Shown piece after piece: positions 1-19,704 of a stretch of 64,000 bases of DNA (its first letter is position 1; every line of letters begins with the position of its first letter). Under the pieces are notes generated by a model, which worked only from the letters and a program-made list of their open reading frames with translations, was not told the DNA's origin and made no database searches. Made by a program: the position numbers and the translations under genes. Source of the DNA: Prunus persica (taxonomy: Eukaryota; Streptophyta; Magnoliopsida; Rosales; Rosaceae); the NCBI RefSeq assembly GCF_000346465.2, contig NC_034010.1:19769199-19833198 (forward strand), written 5' to 3'.

Positions 1-1675
1 GGAGTGTTATCTTGCCGGTACCCCCCTCCTCACTCAATGGTGATAATCAAAGATAGTGTCCGGCTTCTCAACATGGAAATCAAAAATTACTTGTTGGAGG
101 ATCCGAAATTTTCAGCTCCAACATCTGCTTCTTTTGAAAGCAGCTTTGAAAAGCAACACATAGCATACTTTTAAAAGCTGTTGTCAAAAGGTCACTGCTT
201 TTAAAATAATCGAGATATATATATTTTTTTTTACCAAACATCTGAAACTACTTAACTTTAAAGTGAAGCGGGTTTTTGGCAACAAAAAAAAAAAAGCAAT
301 CCCAAACGGGGCCTAAGTCATCGCCGTTTTGGTTTTAGATGCAAGTTCTTTGATTTTTATTACTTTTTTGGTTATGTTGATTTTACCATTTGAGGTAAAT
401 AAGGAAACCCATTGAAAATCCAAATTTAATGCATTAATTCATTGTAATTGAATTTTAGAATTTCAAATTTGAATTCTTTCCTTGTGAATATTTACCTAAT
501 ATATGGATAAAATATAATTTAATCAATAAAAGTAAAGACCTACATATTATACTAATCGATGAGGCAAGCACCTACATGAAATTATGTACCTATGCATTAG
601 GTACACACCCAAATGTTGAAAACACAATAAGTTTAATACTTATCAAGTTGATTCATGGTGTTTAAGCATAACAACAAATAAAAAACTTGAGAAAAACAAG
701 ATAAACAAGAGAACTATTGATGACGTTTTTATGTACCTATATATAGGTACTATAAGCTAATGTGCTTTATATTAATATATGTGTATATATATATATACAT
801 ATATAGGTAGAATTTTCTAATGTACCTGGTTACTAGGTAAATTTATGTCCCTAATTACTAGGTAAATGTTAGATTATTTACATAACTTACTAGGAAAATA
901 TAGGATTGTACCTGATTATCGGGGGAAGTATGATATAATGTAAAATCTACCTTATAGGTATTTTGTTATTTTCAATATACTTTTTTTTGGTTTCCTCAAT
1001 TTACTTAATAAAGAGGTTGTAAACAATAAGAAATAAAGCCACCGATTTTTTTAGGTTAAAAGAAGGAGGAAAAAAAAAGACAATGTTAATAAATCATGAA
1101 TGCAATTAAAAGAAAAAAGAAAAGCAAGGCATGAATCACAATAGATCGGAAGCTGCATACTTACTATTGTCAACAACACCATATTTTAACGTGTTCCTCA
1201 ATATGCTTCACAAAATTAGGAAAGCTTTATAATTTGATAAGAAACTCTAGCTTTTGCCTATGCTTCTCCAACTGCATGCACATGCATTTCTCAAACCATA
1301 TACTTTATAATACTACGTGTACAATTTGCCATCTTATTTGCTCAAATCAAATACCTTACCTATCTAAACATTACATTTACAATTTTGCATTTTTTTTGTC
1401 AGTTCATTTGCCTCAAATTGCGGAATTAAATTCTTCAAAAGTAGCTTTTAAATTTTCTTTTGGAAACTAATTCTCCTACCATGCTCATTAAAGGTATTTG
1501 TGATAGACTGGTGTGTGTAATAGAAATAAAGCGATTTTCATTTTCATTTGTGACAGACTTTGTAATAGACTTTGGTGGACCTCCCTAAATTATAATTATT
1601 AGGAGTCTATGTTTCAATTTTTTTTCTTGTTTTACTCAAGGTGTTTTAAAAAGTGGTTGACTTTCTCTACATGCA
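1..1675. other. AT-rich intergenic sequence
   Basis: I see no gene here; the open frames are short and low in complexity. Around 130-316 there is a stretch that pairs partly with itself, built on variants of AAAAGCAGCTTT and AAAGCTG and ending in CCCAAACGGGGCC. That ending is common in hAT-type non-autonomous elements, but no clean partner end was found. Between about 540 and 960 the motif TACCTA and its complement TAGGTA recur many times, some as short palindromes around ATATAT. Confidence 0.5.
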
Positions 1676-1684
1676 AAAATATTA

Positions 1685-2259
1685 GAGGAATGCTAACAAT
1701 CTTCTCTCTAACCTTTTCTTTTGGACCTTCTCTCTTCTCTTTATGACAAGTGTCATTTTCCTTACACTTAAAATAATGTCATTAATGCATCACACAATTT
1801 AGTTTTTGTTTTCCAAATTTTAAAATGTATTGGCTTTTATATTTCCTTCAATTTATTCAAATTTTGTTATAACTTCTTTAGCACATTGTTAAAAAATAAA
1901 TAATAATTAAAAAAAAAGTCATATTTTAAAATAATAATAATAATAAAGTTTGTTTCATGACATTGTTATCTCTTTATTTTGTTATGCGTTCTCTTTGGAA
2001 AAATTAAAATTTAAATAAAAAACTTCAGTTTTTATTTTCTTATTTAATTTTTAACAAGGTGGTAAGAAAGTTATAAAAAAAATTAGCTTGTTATTAAAAA
2101 AAATAAATACATTTAATAAGGGTAAACTTGGAAAACAAAAACTAGTTTGTGTGATGCATTAATGACATTGTTTTTAGTGTAAGAAAAGTAACACTTGTCA
2201 TGAGAAGAAGAGAGAAGGTTCAAAAGAGAAGGTTAGAGAGAAGGTTGCTAGCACTCCCC
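1685..2259. mobile_element. Mutator-like MITE with 9-bp target duplication
   Basis: The ends form long imperfect terminal inverted repeats. The left end begins GAGGAATGCTAACAATCTTC and the right end, read on the other strand, begins GGGGAGTGCTAGCAACCTTC; pairing continues for more than 100 bp. The element is flanked by AAAATATTA on both sides (1676-1684 and 2260-2268), a 9-bp duplication typical of Mutator-like elements. The centre is AT-rich and has no coding capacity, so this is a non-autonomous element. Confidence 0.85.
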
Positions 2260-2583
2260 AAAATATTATAGTTTACCTACATTCCAGAAGGTTTGATTGT
2301 TCTTTCTATAATTTCTTCAATGTTTTTTTTCTTGGTCTGAGGAGAGAGGGGGTGATGTTAGATGATGATGGATGGAATTGTGGCCATGGCATTGAATCTT
2401 TTTGGCTATTTTCTTCCATATTGATATGTATTGTTAGTACACAATTGCATACTGATATGCTGCGTCCCTGATAAGGTAGACACATTCAATATGGCTTGAC
2501 TTAATTGAAATGGCTTGAAAATTAGGTATTTGTTTAAGGAAAAATAGGGAAGGACTGACTCCCTAAATAATAGTACCCTATAA

Positions 2584-3183
2584 GGGACGGACTCAGGATT
2601 TTAAATTAGGATGGACTAAATTTACATTACGTACAAACCTATTAAGAATTAATTTTATTGATTACAAAAATATATCAAAATCAAAAGGACATAATGAACT
2701 TTACCCCTCAATCTAGTACCTATATTTTTTTCTATTTTCTACGTGCAGGAGTGCAAGAAGTGAAGGAAGAGTTTTCTAGCAAAAAAAGAAAATGGGGGTT
2801 GTTTTTGACCAAAAAAGGTGGGTTGTTTGTGTTTGGCCTTTGTCCCTTCTTGTACCCAAAAAAAATAAATAATAAAAAGGTGAAGGGTTTAGAGTTGAGG
2901 TAACTGACCCTGACTTACTAGTTAATATTTATAGTGTAAAATTACATAAAAAAGGAAGAAAGAAAAAGTCCAAAACAAAACAGGAGTGACCATATCCTTA
3001 TTATTCTTTGTAGTGTGCTTTGCTGTGCTCAGTGGAAAGTCATAGACTCATAGGTATCCACGACCAATAAAAGAGTGTCATGCATGAATGTCCATTGAGT
3101 GAGCTTGTTATATTAATTTAGGCTGAAAATAGGGAAAGTCACCTGGGCTATAGCCCAGGTTAGCCAAAGGGTAAGTCCGTCCC
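2584..3183. mobile_element. Foldback/MITE-like element, about 600 bp
   Basis: The element begins GGGACGGACT and ends AGTCCGTCCC, a perfect 10-bp inverted terminus, with weaker pairing further in. Near the right end is a perfect 18-bp palindrome, CCTGGGCTATAGCCCAGG, at about 3142-3159. The interior has no credible coding sequence. The flanks show only a weak AATAA-type duplication, so the superfamily is not assigned. Confidence 0.6.
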
Positions 3184-3279
3184 AATAACCACATAGAAAC
3201 TGATAAAACAATGTTGGCTGCTTAGTCTCTATTGTTAGTGGAGACAATTTAATTTATTGTCTCAAAAATTATATATATA

Positions 3280-3470
3280 TATCAGTCTCGACCTCTTGAA
3301 CCACATGAATTCAAGAGATTTGTGGTCATCCATTATTGGATGTAAATTCAATGGTTCAAAATTTTTTTTTTAAAGGAGTGCAAGAGTGAGTGAACCGTTG
3401 AATTTACATGTAACAGTGAGTAACCACAAATCTCTTAGACCCCTATAGTTCAAGAGATTAGAACTGATAT
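3280..3470. mobile_element. Small MITE-like inverted repeat
   Basis: A stretch of about 190 bp whose ends are inverted copies of each other (ATATCAGT, then CTCTTGAA, then AAGAGATTTGTGGT), embedded in TA-rich flanks. The two arms pair over about 50 bp. It looks like a short TA-targeting MITE, but the exact ends are hidden in the TA runs. Confidence 0.55.
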
Positions 3471-3586
3471 ATATATGTTTATTAAAAATGTGATACATAC
3501 ACACAATGATTGATTGAAATTATACAAGTAGTTTTAAACTTTCCTCATAAAATGACAAATGGTTTTATAGTTTGCGAATGGTGAAT

Positions 3587-3590
<4 letters not shown>

Positions 3591-3632
<42 letters not shown>
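3591..3632. repeat. (GA)n microsatellite
   Basis: An almost uninterrupted GA dinucleotide run of about 40 bp in intergenic sequence. Confidence 0.95.
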
Positions 3633-3635
<3 letters not shown>

Positions 3636-4425
3636 TAATCTGAGTATATATGGTTCCTGATTGCCTTCAAAGGTGAGAAATCTTAATGTTTAAAGTCTCA
3701 AGGCCACACTAGGATCCTGAGCCCACAACACAAACAAATCTACTTAGGAACACACGAACACGTTGTCGGGAATAAAGTGGGGCCCATCTAATGCATGGAG
3801 TCACCAAATTATGGTGAGATCTAGAAAGACTTTGGTGGTCTTTGTCTTAGAAAATTACAATTAGTTAATGATGCGTCAGTTGCCAAGTTCCGGATGGAAA
3901 ATTATTACTCAACCTGATGATTGGTGGGTACAACATTGTTCTTTTTTTTCTTTTTTCTTTTTTATGCCAATCACAGCTTGATAAGTGTGTAGGTATTCTT
4001 GCATATGTGTTTTTGATGAATTATTTTTGCATATGTGTCAAATTATGATTTACAAGAAGTACGAATGTCTCCTTCTAGAAAAGGAAATAAGCAGTATCTT
4101 TATAAAAATGAAAAAAACTTAGCTCTTTAAGATTGAGAGCTCCTTTTTATAACAAATGTGGTTTTTACATGTAGATAAAAATGTTTAGGATTGTATTATT
4201 AATGGAACGTTGAACTAATTATATTTGGCCTTTAGAAATTGTTAAATCAATTAAAGCTATCAATATACCATGTAGATAAAAATGTTTAGGAATCAACTTC
4301 TGCAATCGTTTTATATTTCAAAATAAATCACCACAACAATGTTTCACATATCAAAACCTATTTACATAACGATTGGCATGCTAACCATATTTCTTTCAAA
4401 AAAAAAAAAAGGAAGAATAAGAACG
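3633..4425. other. Intergenic, no gene seen
   Basis: AT-rich sequence with a short duplicated phrase (CATGTAGATAAAAATGTTTA at about 4169 and 4270). No coding or RNA gene is supported. Confidence 0.45.
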
Positions 4426-4790
4426 CCAAATTTTACAGTGGGAGTCCACCCACTGATGGTTGTTGTAAAATCAACTTTGATGATTCTATTTTATCAAATG
4501 GCAACTCTCGGCGGCAGGTTTTGTTATTAGGAATGCACAAGCTCATTCAATTATCGCAGGATCTTGTCCCTTAGGGTACTCTTCTGTGTTACAAGATGAA
4601 GCCTTTGTTTTTAAATAAGCGCTAATTTGGACATCAAGATTTAAAATTTTGCAGGTGGAAATAAGGGGAGATTCTAAGACATTTATACAAATTGTCACAG
4701 AGAAATGTGACACAGCTTGGAACTACTACATCAACAATCAGCAGTTGTTCATAAATTTTTTTATGGATGTAATTACTAGATTGTACTTTG
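4426..4790 (+). mobile_element. LINE-type RNase H domain remnant
   Basis: Joined across frameshifts, this plus-strand stretch reads like the RNase H tail of a plant LINE reverse transcriptase. Recognisable pieces are AAGFVIRNAQAHSIIAGS, LGYSSVLQDEAF and VEIRGDSKTFIQIV, which match the usual order of acidic and helical motifs in that domain. Stops and frameshifts break it, and no reverse transcriptase domain precedes it. It is a short dead fragment. Confidence 0.65.
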
Positions 4791-6240
4791 ATGTGTATGG
4801 AACTATGTTCCAACTGTTCCCCACTCCACGCCACCAAGGTTGAGCATAGATAGCTGATTCCAGCACAGTTGGGCACCGTGTTCTATATGTGGATCTTCAT
4901 CTTTAGATTTAGCTGGCATCATTCACCACTTTCTCCTAGAAATATATAACCATGAGTTTTAACATAAAACAAAAGTAAGGAAGATGAGGAAAGAAACCAA
5001 AACCAACTACTGATCAATAGTCATTGCATACAAGCAAATGACAGAAAAACACTACGATAAATAAATCTGCTTAGGTGCATCCGAGCTTTGCTAATCCGCT
5101 GGCATTGATCCTCCGATTGCTTCTCCATGGACCAGAAAACACCTTCTCCACGGGCAATCATGACGCCAGGACGTGCCATGGTCGTCATCAATTGCTTCTT
5201 CGCCAGAAAACGCCTTCTTCGTCATCGATTGCTTCTCCGCCGGAAAACGACGAAAGACGCCTTCTCCGCCGTCGATCCTTCTATTGCTTCTCCGCAGAAA
5301 AAGGCCTTTCTCTGGCGCTTTGCAGTGACCTTCTTAGCCATGGTCGTCATTAGTGGTGGGTGCAACCTCGTGGTCTCTGTTTTGGGATTGAATCCAAAGT
5401 TGGGGCGTCATTTGGCTCCCATATAAAATACGAAGTGTAAAAATGTTATTTCAAATACAAATTAAACAAGCTTAAAGAGCACACGGGTAGGCCATTGGCT
5501 TTTAACAAAATAAAATTTAAAACTCATCCACCTTATCCAAAACAAAAATAAGTAATGTATCATATGCTAATTACTAAAGTTTTTTGTCACTATACACTAA
5601 TTTTTCTTATTTAATATACCTTCATCTTAAAACACATTTAATTGCTGTACATTTGTAACATTGCAGTTTTGTTTTGTACATTTGTAACCCTTGGTTAGCA
5701 TTTTGACATCTTTTATGTTGCATCTGAATGAAACTTTTGCTCCAATAAATTAGAGAATGGTGATTAAGAGAGTAAATTAGGAGAGTAAACTAAGAGGGTA
5801 AATCAAGAAACACACACATTTGTATCAAATAAAAATAAATAAAAAATTAAACACACAAAACAAAAGGAACTACGATTTCTTCAGAATTTAAAGCAAACAG
5901 GATTAGGATTAGGATTAGGGCTGGGATTTCTTGGTTTACAAGTTTCCAAATCCAACTGACAAGTGACAGCCTTTTTTAAGAAGAAAAATAGAAACCCATA
6001 TGTAGTAGGGTTTTCTTGGTTCGTAAGTTTCCAAATCCAACCTGATGAGTTTCTTTACAGAAAAATTTATTTCCGTTCATATTACGTAATACTGTTATTT
6101 ATCCAATCAATTATTGAGTCGGCCAACCGTGGAATTGTTTAAAGAAGAATTAATATTAAGTGTAGTGCCCAAGAAACAAAAATACAAACACTCCTAGTTA
6201 GTGTAGTAAACCAATCCTTGTACAATTAGGACTTTATTGC
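4791..6240. other. Intergenic with a GC-richer repetitive tract
   Basis: From about 5075 to 5420 the sequence becomes GC-rich and repeats variants of ATTGCTTCTCCGCCGGAAAA several times. The two overlapping open frames there (92 and 99 codons) are of low complexity and resemble nothing I recognise, so I do not call a gene. An imperfect direct repeat built on AAGTTTCCAAATCCAAC lies at about 5939-5956 and 6024-6041, upstream of the next gene. The rest is AT-rich. Confidence 0.4.
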
Positions 6241-6244
6241 TTTC

Positions 6245-6252
6245 TATAAATA
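6245..6252 (+). promoter_or_regulatory. TATA box of the ELOF1-like gene
   Basis: TATAAATA about 95 bp upstream of the ATG at 6347, at a normal distance for a short 5' leader. Confidence 0.65.
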
Positions 6253-6346
6253 CCTCCTTATTATAGAGAAAAACACAACATACAGAAGTTGCCATATTTT
6301 CATATTTTAGCATATCTCACTCGGGACAGAGATTTGTTGAAGATCA

Positions 6347-6613
6347 ATGGGGAAGAAAAAGTCGAGGGCCAAGCCTGTTGCTAAGCAGCGAATGGACAAG
6401 CTTGACACTGCATTCTGTTGCCCCTTCTGCAACCACGGGAGCAGCGTCGAATGCGACATTGACATGAAGAACATGATTGGGGAGGCTCTCTGCAGCGTTT
6501 GCCAAGAGAGTTATAGCACAACCATCACAGCTTTGACTGAACCCATAGACGTCTACAGTGAATGGATAGACGAATGTGAGCGGGTCAACACCATTATTGC
6601 TGATGATCAATGA
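6347..6613 (+). CDS. Transcription elongation factor 1 homolog (ELOF1 family)
   Basis: An 88-residue protein with the ELOF1 layout: a basic N-terminal tail (MGKKKSRAKP), then a C4 zinc ribbon with ligands Cys25, Cys28, Cys49 and Cys52 (CPFC and CSVC), then the highly conserved block TALTEPIDVYSEWIDECERV. ELOF1/Elf1 proteins ride with RNA polymerase II and assist elongation through chromatin. The frame is uninterrupted by introns and starts at the first ATG after a TATA box. The acidic C-terminal tail seen in many plant homologs is short here (IIADDQ). All zinc ligands are kept, so it is probably functional, though an intronless copy could be a retrogene. Confidence 0.9.
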   Translation: MGKKKSRAKPVAKQRMDKLDTAFCCPFCNHGSSVECDIDMKNMIGEALCSVCQESYSTTITALTEPIDVYSEWIDECERVNTIIADDQ

Positions 6614-6628
6614 TCATGATGATGGTGC

Positions 6629-6920
6629 TGAAGGAAGTTGAGGTTCCACCCCAAAATTAACTAGCAATGAGGTGAGTAGCCCAACTCCTTATAAACTCAA
6701 GCTAGGTCCCTTAACATTTCAATGTGGGACAAACACTCTCAATACCCCCCGCACGTGTGGCGAACTTTCAAGCCTAACACATGAATAACACATATTGGGT
6801 GACGTGGGAGCACGTGTGGCCGTTGGGCCGAACACATGAAGCCTTACTCTGATACCATGAAGGAAGTTGAGATTCCACCCATTGCCAATTAGTTTTGAGG
6901 TGAAACCTCAACATCCTTCA
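6629..6920 (-). mobile_element. TRIM-like miniature LTR retroelement
   Basis: The right-hand 63 bp (6858-6920) and the diverged left-hand 6629-6691 are related direct repeats starting TGAAGGAAGTTGAG and, on the right, ending CTTCA. Directly inside the right copy, on the minus strand, is TGGTATCAGAG, the primer-binding site complementary to initiator methionine tRNA. The internal region is about 165 bp without coding capacity. This is the layout of a terminal-repeat retrotransposon in miniature, on the minus strand. It begins only 16 bp after the ELOF1 stop codon, so it probably lies in that gene's 3' untranslated region. Confidence 0.75.
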
Positions 6921-7549
6921 AGTGCTTGCTTAGGATGGGATGTTTTTTATTTTTGTTTTTAAATTTTTTGTGAAGCGATAGAGAGATTAGCAGATGGGGG
7001 TGTTTCAAGTTGGGTCTTGTTCTTGTAAAGGAAGAGAGGGTTGGAAAGTTCGGTGTCCTTTAAAGTTCGTAAAATTTGTATCAATTTTTAATAAATAAAT
7101 CTGAGGATTGATTGCTAGTTTGTGATTTGAAGAAGTGTGCAAAACATAATTAAATGAAGAGAGGAAATACCAAACTTAATTAAAATTTATTTTCAATAAA
7201 TAGTTATTTAAAGAGAAACAATTAATTTGTCTGATTTGAGCTCGTGTATCATTAGGTAAAAAAATTCACACAAAAAAACTTCTGACAATCTCTAATTTGC
7301 GCTCAGTTATTTCATCTCAGTGCATCTATTTACAAAGCACTCTTACCAAACGCTTATCATGAACATGATAAACAAGCAGATCAAATTACACAAACAAGCT
7401 CTCATATATTCATTCTCGATACATATTTAGATCTTTGGAGATTCCCGAACAAAATTTCAGCAAGTATCTTGAAGCACACAGATAGAACTAAAGCAAACTA
7501 CAGGGAAGGACGATACTAGCAGAAATCAGAGCATTAGTTTTTTAGACAT
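6921..7549. other. Intergenic and convergent 3' ends
   Basis: AT-rich sequence between the ELOF1-like gene (+) and the tubulin cofactor D gene (-). It should contain the 3' untranslated ends of both. No additional gene is visible. Confidence 0.45.
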
Positions 7550-16915
<9,366 letters not shown>

Positions 16916-17022
16916 TTTCTAGGAAGAGAAATGAGGGAGAAGAAGGTCTTCAGTTCCCGCCTTTGTTACTGAAACTGGGGCTACTGAGCGTTGGGGAGAG
17001 TTTAGTCTCTGTCTAAAATGAC

Positions 17023-17392
17023 CAGAAGTGCTCACCTGAGAACCAAATTTTGAGGGACTCCGAGCGCCAAACACATCTCACCCATTGGATTAATCCAACG
17101 GTGTTTAATATAGTAGCTTTAAAAGTCCAAGAAGAACCCCTTTTGCGGTTGCAAGGTGCAACCCGTAAAAAAATTTCATTAGATGGAGATGATAGGAAAG
17201 AGAAAAAAGAGACAGGAGTTGGGGTTGCGATTCGGGTTCGTGAAGTGGTTACAGAAACGGGTTGGAAAGTCTATATGGGTCTCACGAGTTGTTTAAGTTA
17301 CTAAGACTACAAGCCGTTTGATTAATCCAACGGGTGATATGTGTTTGCCGCTCAGAATCCCTCAAAATTTGGTCCCCAGGTGAGCACTTCTG
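17023..17392. mobile_element. Mutator-like MITE upstream of TFCD
   Basis: The termini are perfect inverted repeats over 16 bp (CAGAAGTGCTCACCTG on the left, its complement on the right). Near-perfect pairing continues through ACCAAATTTTGAGGGA and GATTAATCCAACGG. The flanks carry an identical 10-bp duplication, CTAAAATGAC (17013-17022 and 17393-17402), consistent with a Mutator-type insertion (9-10 bp). It sits 108 bp upstream of the TFCD start codon, so it may lie in the promoter or 5' leader. It has no coding capacity. Confidence 0.85.
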
Positions 17393-17402
17393 CTAAAATG
17401 AC

Positions 17403-18962
17403 ATCAATTTTGGCGTCGTTTTTCTATTAAGCATCCAACTTAATTTGATTAGTTTTCGATAAAAATAATAACAATTTAATTTTGTTATAAAATAAAATAA
17501 TCAGAGTATGGAAGTACAATTGAATATTGAGAGTAAAATTATATTTGCTCTTTATGGTGTTTACACTTGATAAAATTTCTTCTCAGATAGAACTAACTGA
17601 CACTCAGATTTCTCACTCTCTCTTTTTTCCTCTCACTCTTCCTTTCTTCTCTTCTCTTCTCCGTTGGTGTATTTTGCAAGTAGAAAGGATGCCTATTTAT
17701 AGGCAAAGCAAATGGTACCTGTGAGTGGTAAGGGAGACATCATGATGCTTCTATCCAACATCATTGTTAACCTTTTGACTAATATCTCCTTATTTTCTTC
17801 ATGTAGGCTTCACCATTTCCTTTACAACAAATTTATCAATCTAATAATAGATCAATTTATTTTTTATATAATAAAACTGATAGTTTAAACTGCTACAATT
17901 GATCGGAAGGGATCAAACTCGTGTAAGGAATCAATTGAACTAAGTACATTGGCCTAATAAGGGGTTAATATATTGTATTGCTTGATGGAAATATTACAGG
18001 ATATGTATAGACAAAACCTCATCCGCACTTCCATTCTTACTCTCATTTTCTTCTTTACCTCAGCATAAAAAATGAAATTGAAATGATTATCAAAAAAACC
18101 CTATAAAATTTAGATTTTAAGTCTTAAATCTTGAGTTTACCCCATTACTTTGATTCGATCCACCGTGAGTGAAGGTGCTTTGTCTAAGCTCAAAGACTAA
18201 AATAATTACTTGCAATGTTGTGTTGCCTTTTGTTTTTGTAGTCAAATTAATGTTAATCTGCGCTAATTAACTTGTACAAGTCTCCAAAAAATAAACGCGT
18301 TCAAATCATCCGAGGCAAACTTTCGCCGCACTTAAAACATGCAGGTCCCCATATTAATCAACTTCTTCTTTATATAATATGCCAATCGGTGAAGCTGTTA
18401 TTGAGTTTGAACTTTGAACACATGAGTTAAATTTAACCCAAAGTCTCATCTATAAAGCTAATAGCTCACCATCCTCATGATGGACGACTTTTTTCTTCTT
18501 ATCAACAATAGTCGTCCACGAAATTCAAACTTGTAATTTCCTTTAACAAAGTGAAGAATAAGTATAATTAGACCAAATAATCATTAACAAGATGCTCCAA
18601 GTGACTCATAATTAGTGTTGCATATTAACCAATTAATGTACAAAGGCACGTAATCGACCTTATTGATAGGAGTTTAAGGATTCATTTTCTATTACAATCG
18701 GATATATATCACATTATTCTTGTGTGAAAAAAAAAAAAAAAAACATCTTTAAGTAACAACATATAAAAGAACAAGATTAAACCATGACACAAAGAAAAAC
18801 TTGGTATATTCACATCCCTTCATAGGCTTCATTGTGTGTATTTCATACATTGATATTAACATGAACAAGTAACATATATAAAAGAACAAGATTAAATTAA
18901 ACCATGACACAAAACCAAAACGCATGAAATCCTCAAAAGGCTTAGCTACCTAAAGCCAGCCC
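17403..18962. other. Intergenic, no gene seen
   Basis: AT-rich sequence between the TFCD upstream region and the 3' end of the PMEI-like gene. A phrase close to CATATAAAAGAACAAGATTAAA occurs twice (about 18760 and 18875), a short direct repeat. No coding region, RNA gene or clear element was found. Confidence 0.45.
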
Positions 18963-19604
18963 TCAGGGCTTCTTTGCAGCTCGGTACCTTTGAGCAAATC
19001 TATGAAACAAAGTCAGAGCATTGCTGGTGACCTCAGCCACATTCAGCACCTTCCCTTTAATGGTGGCCTTCAACTTGCTCATGTTTTTCCCTGGAAGCTC
19101 ATCCACGCAAGTGTATGCATCAGTTAAAGCTGTGCTCACCCAAGTCTCAACATTGCTTATGTGCCAAAACAAGTCATCACCCACAGTTGCTTGCCCTAAA
19201 CGACGTAGTTCTTTAATGGACTCACTGAGTTGGGCCACACTATCATTGATCTGGTTCAAGCAATCATGCACAACTTGGTATTCTCTGGCCTTCAGTTCCT
19301 TGAGCTCTCTTGTCACCTTGAGGACATATGCTCTTGCGTACTGGGCCCGGTACAGGCTCACGGACAAGGCAACTTGGGCCAGCTGCTGTGGGCTTTGGAT
19401 GGTCATGTTGGGCTTGATGTAGGTGGAGAGGCAGTGAACGCATAACTTTGGGTAACGGGTGGTCCGGCACGAGGCCTCGATGTAGGCCCGGGCCTTGGAA
19501 CGTCGAGGCTGCTGAGGATGGCTAGCAAAGGAAGGCTCAACACTGCTCAAAAGGCAGAGAATAGAGAGGAGGATGAGCAGCAAGGAGAAGCTGAATTTGG
19601 CCAT
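18963..19604 (-). CDS. Secreted invertase/pectin methylesterase inhibitor-like protein
   Basis: An intronless 213-residue protein. Residues 1-27 are a strong signal peptide (hydrophobic core LLLILLSILCLLSS, likely cut after SFA), pointing to the cell wall. The mature part has the PMEI fold signature: YIEASCRTTRYPKLCVHCL with Cys46 and Cys55 forming the N-terminal hairpin disulfide, then Cys115 and Cys156 for the four-helix bundle. Cys58 is the usual free cysteine. Such proteins inhibit pectin methylesterases or acid invertases one-to-one. This one is closest to the '21 kDa protein' subgroup. Which enzyme it inhibits cannot be read from sequence. Confidence 0.9.
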   Translation of the reverse strand: MAKFSFSLLLILLSILCLLSSVEPSFASHPQQPRRSKARAYIEASCRTTRYPKLCVHCLSTYIKPNMTIQSPQQLAQVALSVSLYRAQYARAYVLKVTRELKELKAREYQVVHDCLNQINDSVAQLSESIKELRRLGQATVGDDLFWHISNVETWVSTALTDAYTCVDELPGKNMSKLKATIKGKVLNVAEVTSNALTLFHRFAQRYRAAKKP

Positions 19605-19695
19605 ATTCTGGTTGAGAATTGAGATATTGTGAAATGGAAAGAAGGTTTTGTTTTGAACTCTTGAGTTTGAAGAGAGATGTAATGGGGCAAGAGGA

Positions 19696-19702
19696 TTATA
19701 TA
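19696..19702 (-). promoter_or_regulatory. TATA box of the PMEI-like gene
   Basis: TATATAA on the minus strand, 92 bp upstream of the start codon at 19604. The gene has no other visible promoter candidate. Confidence 0.65.
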
Positions 19703-19704
19703 GG

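Noticed and set aside
5075..5426. Two overlapping frames of 92 and 99 codons in GC-rich sequence
   Set aside because: Both come from an internally repeated DNA tract, have no recognisable domain, and neither frame is clearly preferred.
5898..5920. GATTAGGATTAGGATTAGGG, telomere-like run
   Set aside because: The plant telomere unit is TTTAGGG; this is a three-copy GGATTA run and not a telomeric tract.
19021..19422. Plus-strand frame of 133 codons opposite the PMEI-like gene
   Set aside because: It is an antisense shadow; the minus-strand frame has a signal peptide, PMEI cysteines and a TATA box.
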